Source of the DNA: Ascoidea rubescens DSM 1968
Lineage: Eukaryota; Ascomycota; Saccharomycetes; Ascoideales; Ascoideaceae
Direction: 5' to 3'
NCBI RefSeq assembly: GCF_001661345.1
Contig: NW_017962919.1
Coordinates: 1 to 64,000, forward strand
Length of the DNA stretch: 64,000 nt
The position numbers were made by a program, and so were the translations under genes. This document shows, piece after piece, positions 20,821 through 31,400 of this stretch (its first letter is position 1; each line of letters starts with the position of its first letter). Under the pieces are notes generated by a model. It ran no database searches, was not told where the DNA came from, and worked only from the letters and a program-made list of their open reading frames with translations.

Positions 20821-21050
20821 ACCGAACTAAACTAGCCCGTAGTTATGATGTTATATTGACAATTTTTATTATATATTTGAAGAACGAGTATCGAAATAAA
20901 CCACTGAAATGCTTAAGCACCTAATCAGCTTTTGGGCGTGGAAGGTGGAATTTCCTGCCCTTTTTTTCCATTACTAATCGGCTTCGTGCGATTTGCGGGC
21001 GATGAGCTGGAAAATAAAAATTTGTTCACGTCAAAACAGGCAAAGTGAGG
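20821..21050. other. SPT16-NAR1 intergenic, distal part
   Basis: Holds the SPT16 3' end and the upstream part of the NAR1 promoter. The composition rises in GC around 20920-21010. No gene is seen. Confidence 0.5.
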
Positions 21051-21086
21051 GTATATAAGAGTGCATATAAGAGTGTATATAAGAGT
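21051..21086 (+). promoter_or_regulatory. Three tandem TATA-type units upstream of NAR1
   Basis: A 12-bp unit, G(T/C)ATATAAGAGT, occurs three times head to tail (21051-21062, 21063-21074, 21075-21086), about 100-130 bp before the NAR1 ATG. Each copy contains a TATA-like ATATAAG. This distance is normal for a yeast TATA box. Confidence 0.6.
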
Positions 21087-21183
21087 GTACCTTTACTGAG
21101 AGTTTCGTTGTATTATATTTCGTATATTCCATTACACTACTGGATATCATCGATTGCTATCTAGCCATTGGAATACTTCAGCA

Positions 21184-23001
21184 ATGAGTGCGATTCTAAG
21201 TGCAGACGATTTAAACGATTTCATTACCCCAGGCCTAGCATGTATCAAGCCAGACATGATAACCAGAAACAAGAACCAGAACAGCAAACAAGAAACACAG
21301 GACATCGAACATGAAAACGAATACGAGATCAAAGTCACAGACACTGGGGTGTTTGAGATATCGAAAGATGGCTCCAGGAAGACATTAGACCAGGTCAATA
21401 TTTCGCTCACAGACTGTTTGGCATGTTCTGGGTGTATAACATCAGCCGAAGAAATATTAATATCCAACCACTCACACAAGAAGTTGATAAGTGATCTAGA
21501 AGAAAATAAAAACAATACAAATAAGAAACAGTTTGCCGTCAGTATAAGCAACCAAACAAGGGCATCCCTAGCGAATTCATTAAATTTATCGATTTACAAT
21601 ATTGATTTATTGCTAATTGATTTCTTTATAGATTTTTTGAAGTTCCAGTATATTGTCGGCACAGAATTAGCTAGAGTGATAAGTTTATATTATTCGATTC
21701 AAGACATTATAAACAAACAGCATAATACAGATAACGAAAAGACCAAAAATAGCAAAGGTCCATTATTGAGCAGCATTTGTCCAGGGTGGGTTTGCTATGC
21801 TGAAAAGACACATCCATTTATTTTGAGTCAGCTATCAGATATTAAATCGGAGCAGCAGATTATTGGTACAATATTAAAGAATTTAGTATCAAGCGAATTA
21901 AATTGTGCAATAGATAATGTTTACCATTTGTCTATAATGCCATGTTTCGATAAGAAATTAGAGGCAGCAAGGCCTGAAAAGTTTGGTCAACAAGATAGTA
22001 AAAGTGGTGACAATAATAATAGCAAAAATAACAATAACAATCAAGGTAGAGATGTTGACGTCGATTGTGTTATTACAGCAAAAGAGTTGATTCAGCTAAT
22101 GATTGAAATGAACTATCCTGTGAACGAAGTGATTGAAAAAAAATTTGACAACTTTTATCTTAAAAACTATAATTTAGATGAAATGAATGAGATATATTTA
22201 AAGTATTTGCCCAAGAAATGGCCGATTGATGGAATAGAATCCTGGGGAAACAACTTTAATGGAGATTCAACCTCAGGAAATTATTCGTACATTTACTTGT
22301 TATATTTACAAAAAAAACTAAAAAAAGAGAAAAATATGAATAACACAAAGATAATTAAAATAAATGGGAAAAACAGCGATATTTATGAGTACCATCTAGT
22401 TAATTTAGATGACAACAATAACAAACTTGGTTCAGCTAGTGTGATTAATGGGTTCAAGAATATTCAAAACTTGATACGGAAATTGAAGACAAACAGTAGT
22501 AATAGTAATAGTAATGGAGTCATTGGCAATGGAAGTGTTAAACCCAAAAGAATGAATGGACTAGTCGCTAAAAGAAGAGCTCGTGAGTTGAGTAAAAAAA
22601 GAGGCAACGCTGGTCGAAATGGCAGAAATGGCAATGATATCAATGGTGGTGTTAGTGGATTATTGCAGGTCGACCCAGTTAGTTGTGATTTTGTTGAAGT
22701 GATGGCCTGTCCCAGTGGATGCATTAATGGAGGAGGGCAAATCAATGGGAGCGAGCAGGATAAGGATAAAAACAGCGATAAGGCACTCAAGAAGAATATC
22801 GAGGACTCTACATTGAAGTATGAGGATATTGAGAAGATCAAGAAGTTAGACTTTATCGAAAACGATCAGGCTGAGGCAAAAATGACAGAGTTTATTAAAA
22901 TGTTTTGCAAGCAATATAAAATGGAGGAGAACCGGTTTTTGAGAACAGGCTTCAACGAGGTGGTGAGCAATCCAGACACAATTATCTTCAGCAAATGGTA
23001 G
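21184..23001 (+). CDS. NAR1: Cytosolic Fe-S cluster assembly factor NAR1
   Basis: 605 aa from the ATG at 21184 (MSAILSADDLNDF), which matches the canonical Nar1 start; the earlier TTG opening is ignored. The N-terminal cluster ligands are present: Cys20 in LACIKP and Cys78/81/84 in CLACSGC. The hydrogenase-like core keeps SSICPGWVCYAEKTHPF, YHLSIMPCFDKKLEAARPE and, near the end, EVMACPSGCINGGGQ, which supply the second cluster ligands. Nar1 works in the CIA pathway, linking the Cfd1-Nbp35 scaffold to the Cia1-Cia2-Met18 targeting complex. It is longer than S. cerevisiae Nar1 (491 aa) through inserts near 285-300, 375-420 and 435-500. Its stop lies 30 bp from that of the convergent twin-CX9C gene. 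Confidence 0.96.
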   Translation: MSAILSADDLNDFITPGLACIKPDMITRNKNQNSKQETQDIEHENEYEIKVTDTGVFEISKDGSRKTLDQVNISLTDCLACSGCITSAEEILISNHSHKKLISDLEENKNNTNKKQFAVSISNQTRASLANSLNLSIYNIDLLLIDFFIDFLKFQYIVGTELARVISLYYSIQDIINKQHNTDNEKTKNSKGPLLSSICPGWVCYAEKTHPFILSQLSDIKSEQQIIGTILKNLVSSELNCAIDNVYHLSIMPCFDKKLEAARPEKFGQQDSKSGDNNNSKNNNNNQGRDVDVDCVITAKELIQLMIEMNYPVNEVIEKKFDNFYLKNYNLDEMNEIYLKYLPKKWPIDGIESWGNNFNGDSTSGNYSYIYLLYLQKKLKKEKNMNNTKIIKINGKNSDIYEYHLVNLDDNNNKLGSASVINGFKNIQNLIRKLKTNSSNSNSNGVIGNGSVKPKRMNGLVAKRRARELSKKRGNAGRNGRNGNDINGGVSGLLQVDPVSCDFVEVMACPSGCINGGGQINGSEQDKDKNSDKALKKNIEDSTLKYEDIEKIKKLDFIENDQAEAKMTEFIKMFCKQYKMEENRFLRTGFNEVVSNPDTIIFSKW

Positions 23002-23031
23002 TGGTGGCAATGGAGCATGGTCAGAAGAGTC

Positions 23032-23235
23032 TCACACACTCTTCTTGAGCTGGTCACTAACACACTTTTTGAAAGCAGAGAACTCCTTCTCGCACACGCC
23101 CTGGGAGATAGTGGTGTAGGTGTCGAGGATGCACTGGGCGTAGTGCTCGCCAACAGCAGCACAAGAGGCAGAGGCAGAGAGCATTCTCCTGGCAGGTCTG
23201 GTGGTTAATAGATGTGGTTTTTTGAGGGAGGACAT
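23032..23235 (-). CDS. Small twin-CX9C (CHCH) mitochondrial protein, NDUFAF8-like
   Basis: 67 aa from the ATG at 23235-23233. A basic N-terminus is followed by two CX9C motifs, Cys25/Cys35 and Cys48/Cys58, the signature of intermembrane-space proteins oxidised by Mia40-Erv1. The second helix CEKEFSAFKKCVSDQLKK resembles that of human NDUFAF8 (CAREFEALRSC), a complex I assembly factor, and the size and spacing also fit. If so, the organism has respiratory complex I. Other small CX9C proteins (Cmc or Cox assembly factors) remain possible because these sequences are short and diverge fast. The CX9C assignment is firm; the orthology is tentative. Confidence 0.85.
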   Translation of the reverse strand: MSSLKKPHLLTTRPARRMLSASASCAAVGEHYAQCILDTYTTISQGVCEKEFSAFKKCVSDQLKKSV

Positions 23236-23240
23236 TGGGA

Positions 23241-23304
23241 TTTCTTCTTTTCTTCTTTTCTTCTTTTCTTCTTTTCTTCTTTTCTTCTTTTCTTTTCTTC
23301 TTTC
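23241..23304. repeat. (TTCTT)n tract next to the CX9C gene start
   Basis: A pyrimidine array of TTTTC/TTCTT units begins six bases upstream of the ATG at 23235. It would read as GA-rich purine sequence in the 5' leader of that minus-strand gene. Confidence 0.9.
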
Positions 23305-24123
23305 GATTCCTTCGATTGATTTGCAAGATCTTTCTGTGTGGCAACCCAAAGAGGCAATAACCGGGCCCTGTTGCAGATGATTGGGGATTTCAACGTAGAA
23401 AAGCTGCTCACATGATCTTATTGTTGGTGTTTTTCCCATTATCACAGTTAGAGCACGTGCTGTTACCGCATTAAGTAATAAAAAAGGGAGTAGATTTTTT
23501 TTTCTGCTTTTTTGCTCCATTTTTTTCTGTGTTTCTTCACCAGACTTCTTCTCGTTTTTATTCTTTATACTCAATATATCTATATATCTAGTGTATCTGA
23601 TACATTCACTAGTTTCTCATATTGTTTTCTGTTGATTGTTTTAGAATCCAGTCATCACAAGTAGCCTGTTTCTTGGGTATTGTCTTTTGCTCTTCTCTAA
23701 GGCACTACTGTCCATTGATTGTTGATAATAGTCCAGTTTCCATTAGCCAGAATACGGTTTTAATACTGTTTTAATACTCTTTATCACTATTTTAACACTA
23801 TTTTCTATAAAGTAACAACTTAGGAATTTTATTAATCGTTTATTACTCGTTTATTGATAGCTTATTAATTTACCGATTCACTAATTTTTTACTTCCAAAT
23901 TAGTCATAAACTAGATTAAATCTCATATTTGTTGGAAACATCGTATTATATTTTATTATAATATATTTTTCTCAATTGTTTAGAATTTGTTTTGTTGATT
24001 TGTTTCTTTGTTTGTGTGTTTGTGTGGATCTTAAATTTTTTAGAGCCTCTGATTATTTTCAGTTGATCACTATTTATCATTGAACATATATAATCATAAT
24101 TAGATTATTTTATTGAAAAGAAA
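23305..24123. promoter_or_regulatory. Divergent promoter of the CX9C gene and NAB3
   Basis: About 0.8 kb. A palindromic CACGTG (Cbf1-type) lies at 23454-23459, about 220 bp from the CX9C start. The half near NAB3 (23560-24120) is T-rich and AT-rich with no coding signal, suggesting a long NAB3 leader. Confidence 0.45.
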
Positions 24124-26538
24124 ATGTCAAATGAATCTAATTTTTCTTCCACCACTCCTTTGAATCAAGATGTCAACCAAAAGGAGCCTCCACCACACTC
24201 TATTCAAAATGTTTCAAATCAGAATGATACTAATTTCTTTAATAATGATCAAACCAATGAAGAAGACAATGACGTTAATATGAATAACAATAGCAATCAA
24301 AATCAAAACAACTCTAATGATTCAAGTAATTCTGACGACTATAATGATTCGGACGAGTCTGATTACTCTGAGAACTCTGAGAACTCTGAGAACTCCAAAA
24401 ATTCCAATGGTTCTCATCTTGATGATTCTCATCTTGATAACACTGATGAAAACGGTAAAATCGAGGTTGGTTACAATAATGTCCCCAATCAAATTCCATC
24501 GAATCAATCTAATGGGTCTTTTGACTCTAACGCCACAACAAATCCAGTTGATTCCATTGAAGCCCCTAAAGGATCTGAAGAACTTAGAATCTCAGAGGAC
24601 TCTAAAGACCCTAACAACCATGACAACCAAAACCCATCTGAAAATAACAATAAACAAGAGAACGATGATGATGACAATATTAATGACAACAATAATGATA
24701 ATGATAGCGCTAGCGAAAATGTAACTGAAAGCGTAAGCGAAAGTGGGAATTCTAGCGATAGCGATAATAACGACGATAGTGAAAGCAATAGTGACAGTGA
24801 CAGTGAAAGTGATAATGATAATGAAAGTGATAGTGATAGTGATGAAGATAGCAATAGTAACAGCAATGATCACCAAATTGAAAATGAAAATACCAATACC
24901 AATGCCATTGATGAATTAGACTCAAAAATCTTACTAGCCACTATTGATAAAGAGATCCCATTGTCTCCTTTAATCTTGAATACTACAAATATTAAAGATC
25001 CAGATATCGATAACCAAAAATTAGAATCCTCCACTGTCGACTCGGATTATGATCCTGAAAATGTTTTGTTCAACAAAGATATAAAAGACCTTCTATCTGA
25101 TTCAAACAAAAAATCAGGCTCTCCTACTCCAAAGAAATTATCGCCATTTACAAATAAAAATGCAATTCCAAATTTGAAATCAAAGTCCAATTTTAATTTT
25201 GGTTTCCTCAAAGAAGAAGAAGACAAAATCGAAAAAGCAAATAAAGCCAAAAAGGCCAACAAAAAAAGTAACACTACAAATGATAATGAACCAGGTGATA
25301 TCAATCCAAGTGATAATACCAATAATAATTTAAATAATAATAGTAATACTAGTAATAATATTAATATTAATAACAACAATAACAATAACAATAACAATAA
25401 TAATAATGATAATAATAATAACCAAAATAAAATTAAAAAGGATAAAAAAGTCAGTTCTTTGCCCTCAATTCCAAACAAACCTTCAAATAAATCAAATTTC
25501 AAAAATAAAAAGATACCATTCTCTCCTTTAACTCCTGATATATCATTAGCTAAAAAAATGTTAAACATGCCATTTTTAAATGATCCAGCTTTCATGTCTT
25601 TGCCTGAAAATGAAAAAGAAGTTATAATTGCCAACTATTTGAAAACTGATATTACCAATAACAACAATAATAATGTATCTTATGGTGAATTCAAATTGAC
25701 TCCAACTCAACCAAAAGGAAGTGCAGAATATCAAAACTTGAAACTTAAAAATCTTAAATGCAGAAGACCAGATATTGATTCACCAATGACGTCTTCAGAA
25801 ATTGAAGATTATTCTAAATTTGTTCATAATGAAGCGCAGTACTTAACATCAGGGAACTGGGAGCAGTTTCCATATGGATCTAGATTGTTTATTGGAAATT
25901 TGCCAGCAAATTCTATTACGAAACAAAACATGTGGAGAATTTTTAATCAGTATGGGGATGTTATTCAAATCAGTATTAAAGAAGGATTTGGATTTTGCCA
26001 ATTTCGAACAATTGATCAATGTTCAGCGGCGATTGAAGGTGAGAGCAATGTTCCATTGCGTGGGAAAGTTATGCATCTTGAAATCTCTAAACCTCAAAAG
26101 ACCACTAGTAGTGGAGGAAACACTTCTATTAGTGTTGGTGTTGGTGGCAGTAGCAGTAATATCGGTAATAATAACAATGCTAGTAATAGTGCTAGTAATA
26201 TTAATAATAACAGCAATTCTAATGAAAATGGGAATACTAGCGTTGGGGGAAACTTGATGAATAGTATGAGTTCGATGAGTATGAATAATACCAATAATAA
26301 TATGAATATGAACATGAATATGGGGATGAATATGAACCCGATGGGGATGGGAATGAATATGAATCCAATGAAGACTAGTGGGCAAATAGGGAAGAATATG
26401 CTTGGAAGTAATGTGAACAATAATTTAAATACTAGTAACGATTACAATAATAATCATTATTCTCGGAATAATAATGGTAATAATGGTAATAACAATAACA
26501 ACAATAACAATAACAATAACAATAACAATAACAATAAC

Positions 26539-26569
<31 letters not shown>

Positions 26570-27837
26570 TGAATGATAATTTCCGAGGGGGAAATAAACG
26601 CCAAAGAGATAATGATTTTGGAAACAAACGAGGAAATAATATGAATAATGGAATATTAAAGAAATCTAAATTAACTGATGGAATGCATAATAATTTTCCG
26701 AAGACAGAGCCACCGGAATGTCTTATATTTGTGAAAAAAGCAGCAGACAGGAAATTTGTGGGACAATTACGAAACCAAATAAAAGCTGCAAATCTTTCAA
26801 CGTGGGCTACAGATATTATCCCACAGGCTGATTTAAAATCGTTGATCAATGAGGCGGCATATGGGGGAGTTCATGGAGTCGTTACAGTGCACAGGGATAG
26901 TAATATTGACGTGCAGGTATTTGAAAAAACGCCAGAGGGAGGAATCAGGTTTGATGAGTATTTGGCAGTTCAGTTGAATGTGGCAGTTCAGTTAATGACG
27001 AATATGAAGCGATCGTTGAGTGGAGGAGGCCGAGGAAGTGGTATGAACATGTCGCTGTATAGTGGCAGTAATCAGATGGGAAATATGAATATGAGTCCGA
27101 TGGGGAACAATATGAATATGAACATGGGGATGAATAACAACCGGAGAAACCGAAACCGAAATAATATGAACCATATGAACAATGGAATGGCGAATATGAA
27201 TATGAATATGAATATGAATATGGGAATGAATATGAACAATAATCATTTCAGGAATAAGCACAATGGAAATAATAATCGGAACAATATGAGCATGAACAAT
27301 ATGAATATGAATATGAACAATATGAGTAATATGAATAATATGAATATGGGTAATATGAACAGTATGAACATGAACAACATGAACATGAATATGAGCATGA
27401 ACAATAATAACAATATGAATAATAATGGGCGAAATAATTTCATGAATAACAATCGGTATGGCAATGCTGGTGGAAATGGCATGTCTAATATGGGCATGAA
27501 TATGAATGATAGTTCCAGTAATGTCAGTGTTGGCAGCAGTTCCAATCACAATATTCCGTTGTCTGGAATGAATGCTCAAAATGTTTTGGGCCTCCAAAAC
27601 CTCGACCCCAACACCTTACAAACGATGATCTCGATGCTCCAGAGCCAGAACGCGAACAACAACAATAACAATAACAACAACAATGGCAATGGAAGTGCCA
27701 ACTCCAATGCATCCAGCGCTGGCACACAGAGTGGAAATCCCACACTGAACAGCTACGGCATGGGCTTTGGCAGCAGCAGCTCCTCCAGCACAGTGCAGTT
27801 TTTGATGGACAGCCTCAACAAGCTTCAGCAGCCCTGA
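24124..27837 (+). CDS. NAB3: NAB3-type nuclear RNA-binding protein (Nrd1-Nab3-Sen1 termination)
   Basis: 1237 aa. Order: long acidic Asn/Ser/Asp/Glu region (about 1-270), Asn-rich linkers, a pre-RRM block (LTSGNWEQFPYGS), an RRM at about 585-660 (RLFIGNLPANSITK as RNP2, GFGFCQFRTI as RNP1), an Asn/Met-rich region with a long poly-Asn run (about 790-815), a conserved C-terminal alpha/beta domain at about 862-960 (PPECLIFVKKAADRKFVGQL, GVHGVVTVHRDSNIDVQVFE) and a tail rich in Asn-Met pairs. The RRM plus C-terminal domain layout is that of yeast Nab3, which binds UCUUG motifs and terminates non-coding RNA transcription with Nrd1 and Sen1. The protein is half as long again as S. cerevisiae Nab3 (802 aa) because of low-complexity tracts. 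The region is prion-like in composition. Confidence 0.88.
26497..26569 (+). repeat. (AAC/AAT)n array coding poly-Asn in NAB3
   Basis: Mixed AAC and AAT triplets, about 24 in a row, encode an uninterrupted Asn run. The mixed codons suggest an old array kept at the protein level rather than a very recent slippage product. Confidence 0.9.
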
Positions 27838-28451
27838 GCGAATAAACGTCTTTGCTTTCCAATTATTTGGCTTCAAAAGCCTCTGCCCCAAAAACATTTC
27901 AGCACCGCCACGTTGGCCGCGGCCCCTTTTCGACACGCGCAAGTTTGCAGAAATGAGTGCTATCTCGGACCTCTACACACGTGACGCAGCACATGGCAGA
28001 TGCACCCCCGAAAAAACGGATGTGTGGTGTGCAGACCCGTGGCGGTGGAGAAACGGCGCCTGATCGCTTTGTTCTTCTGCTTCTGCTTCTTCTTCTTCTG
28101 CTTCTTCTGCTGCTTCTCCAGCTGAAAAAGCCCATCGCCAGACTCCGAAGACACCAGAAGAGTCTTCTCCTGCTTGTTTCGCGCTTTGCAAGAGAACTGG
28201 AACAGAAAGAGGTCCTCCACAGTTCCCACCACACACCAACTCTATCCTGGATCAAACCCAGCTTGTTTCAGCTAATTTGCAACCTCCTCAGGTCTTTCAC
28301 AACGAAGGTTTTCACCTGTGTCTGCTTTTCCTACACTTTGCAAGCTTCAACGTCGTTGCCATCGTCATCGTCTTTATAAATACTGCTTATAGCATACATA
28401 TTCCTCTATTATAATATAACCTATCTCTCTGCTGTTTCTACTGCCCAAATA
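27838..28451. promoter_or_regulatory. Promoter region of the eIF4G gene
   Basis: 614 bp, GC-rich compared with flanking genes. It contains CACGTG at 27978-27983 and a CTTCTG/CTTCTT pyrimidine array at about 28073-28122. Open frames on both strands here are compositional (poly-Leu or Glu/Lys) and are not called. Confidence 0.5.
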
Positions 28452-31400
28452 ATGAATAATCCTAATTTCAACATCGCCAACATGAACAACCTCAACCAAC
28501 AAAACAACAACAGGCGCTTCAATCATAACAGCCATAACAACAACCACAATAACTATAATCCTAACCCTATTCCCTATCCTAGCATCAACCAGGTTCCTCA
28601 TGGCTATCCTCCAGTCTATGGAGCCTATCCAAATTCCTCTTTTTATCCTTTACAATACTCCCCTGCTGTCTTCAACCCCAATCTAACCAATAACAACAGT
28701 AACAACAACAGCAACAACAACAATAGCAATAATAATAACAACAGTCCTAATATCAATAATAACAATCCCAATAGCCCAATTCCAGCCTCTGCTCTACCTT
28801 TACTGCCTCCCCATCCTCAACATCAGCAGCCCCACTTTACTCACAAGAATAAACACTACAATAAAAGAAACAACAATAACAGTAACAGTAACAATAACAA
28901 CAATAACAACAATAACAACAATAACAACAATAACAACAATAACAACAATAACAACAAAAACAAAAACTACAATGCTATTCCCAACAATAGCCAGAATATA
29001 AATCAAATCAATCCTAATCTCAACCCTACTCTTCCTAATATTCCAAACATCCCAAAAAACTACAACAACTACAACAACAACTATAACAATCACTACAACA
29101 GCTACAACCAAAATAGCAACGTAAATAACATAAATAGTAACCCAAACAACTTTAACAATTTGAACAGCATAAATAACTTGAATAACAACCAAAATAACAT
29201 AACCTACAACAACAACAATAACAACAGCAACAACAACTATTCAAAGAATACTAATATTCCCTTTACATCTCCTAAACCTCAAAAGATCATCATCAGAACT
29301 CCTGATGGCACCCCAGTCTCTCTAAAAAACCTCAAGTATAAAAACTCCTCCTCAAATCCTTCCTCTCAAAATAACTCTCAAAACAACTCACAAAACAACT
29401 CCCGTAATGCCTCTCAAAATAATTCTCGCAATAACTCCCCCATCGTCTCAAATAAAAACTTGTTCATCTCTTCCAACTCCAACTCAACAAAATCCATCCA
29501 AAAATCTCCCTTGAAGAAATCAATCTCAATCAATCAACCCAACCCTGATTCAATTCAAACCCAACAAACTCTTCCCTCCATTCCCAACACTACCATTAAA
29601 AAAAACGATGACGTTGTTCTGTTGTTTAAACAGCAAATTATCGAAAGAGCAAAAGCCGCCGAACTACAAAAATCAAAGGCTCGCGAGACTTCAACTTCTC
29701 CAAATGTCTCCACTATGATCATCCCGAAAATTCCCACATCTTCAAAGAGTCCGAACCTTCCTACAGCTTCCATTTCATCTCCAACCCCAACCCCAACCCC
29801 AGCCCCATCCTCAACTTCAACTCAAAATCTAAATTCAGAATCAATCAAAGAAAAGTTCAAAAAAGAAGTTCAAAAAAGATCCCATAGAGATCAAATTACT
29901 TCCACTTCCACCTCTCCTTTACCTGATAAAATTCAACCACAGTCTACTCAAAAAGTTAAATCACTAGTTGAAAAGTTTGAATCAAAAAAACCCACTTCAA
30001 TCCAATTAGATAAAGACCAATCCGAAAAGTTTACTTCTCAAAATATCGTTCAAAGCTTATCCGTCAATGAACAAATCAAAGAAATCGCAAAGGAAATCGC
30101 AAAAGAATCTAAAGAATCTAAAGTCTCCCAAAAAATTGTCAGCGATCAATCTCAACTAGATTCTCAATTTACTTCAGAAATTAAAATTGAACCTGAATTA
30201 AAACAAGTATTTGACGCTGAATCTAATTCTCAAAGTACTTTAGATATCAAAAAATCTGTAACTTCGCCCAAAATCAAACACAAAACAGTCCAAGCTAATC
30301 CTGTTAAACAAAAAGTGGACTCAAAGTTTAAACCCGAGATTAAACCACTGAACAAAGAAGCTAAATCAGAAGTTAAATCAGAAGTTAAAAAAGATGCTAA
30401 GTCAGATGTTAAGTCAGAAATTGTACCAGAGATTAAAAAAGATGTTAAATCTCCAGCTAAACCTATTGCTAAACCTGAATTTACACCTATTGCTCAACAA
30501 GAGATCAAACTAGTAACCAAATATATTGCCAATTTAGAGACTGGACCAGAAGTTAAACCAAAAGCTAAGCCGGAAATCAAATCAGAAATCAAGCCTGAAG
30601 TTAAGTTCGAAGCTAAGTCTGAAGTTAAGTCTGAGATCAAACCAGAAATCAAACTCACTTTTAAACCTGAAGTCAAACCTGAAGTCAAACCTGAAATAAA
30701 ATCTGCAATAAAACCTGAAGCTAAACCTGAAGCTAAACCTGAAGTCAAACCTGAAGTCAAACCCAAAGTCAAACCTGAAGTCAAACCTGAAGCTAAATTA
30801 GAAATCAAACTTATCCCTAAACCAAAGATTGATCCTGAAGTCAAACCTATTGCTAAATCAGGGATTAAACCTGAAGTCAAATTTGAAGCTAAACCAGATA
30901 TTAATTTCCAAGTCAAACATGAGGTTGAACCATCTACTGAACTAGAAATTAAGCCTGAATTCAAACCAGAAGTTAAACCAGAAGTTAAACCAGAAGTTAA
31001 ACCAGAAGTTAAACCAGAAGTTAAACCAGAAGTTAAACCAGAAGTTAAACCAGAAACCAAAACAGAACTTAAAACAGAAGCTAAATCAGAAATTAAATTA
31101 CCTATTAAACCAGAAATCAAAAAAACTGATACCACAACTCAAAATCCAACCATATTCAAACCAGAAACTAAATTACCTGATTCCAGAGATGTTGAAGTTA
31201 AAAAACCTGTAATCGAATCTATAATACCTCAGCTCAAACAAGATGTGGTTGATCAACCAACTAAAGTTGTCAACGAATCTGAAAGAAAAATTGAATCTAC
31301 TCAACAGGATGTTTCTAAACCAACTGAGCAGTTTGCTCCTCAAAGGAATAATAATGAGACTAACATCAGTTTTGATGTTGAAAATCCTGAGGTTCAAAAA

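Noticed and set aside
26457-26849. Antisense poly-Leu, poly-Ile and poly-Val ORFs opposite Asn-rich genes (also at 24504, 25047, 28800, 53500, 55168)
   Set aside because: Pure reverse reads of AAT/AAC arrays; no independent coding signal.
27957-28379. 140-codon ORF with a poly-Leu run upstream of eIF4G
   Set aside because: The Leu run is a CTTCTG pyrimidine microsatellite in the promoter; no domain, and open on other frames too.
30494-31135. 213-codon antisense ORF rich in Ser-Gly-Leu-Thr opposite eIF4G
   Set aside because: A by-product of the 12-bp KPEV coding repeat, which happens to be open on the other strand.
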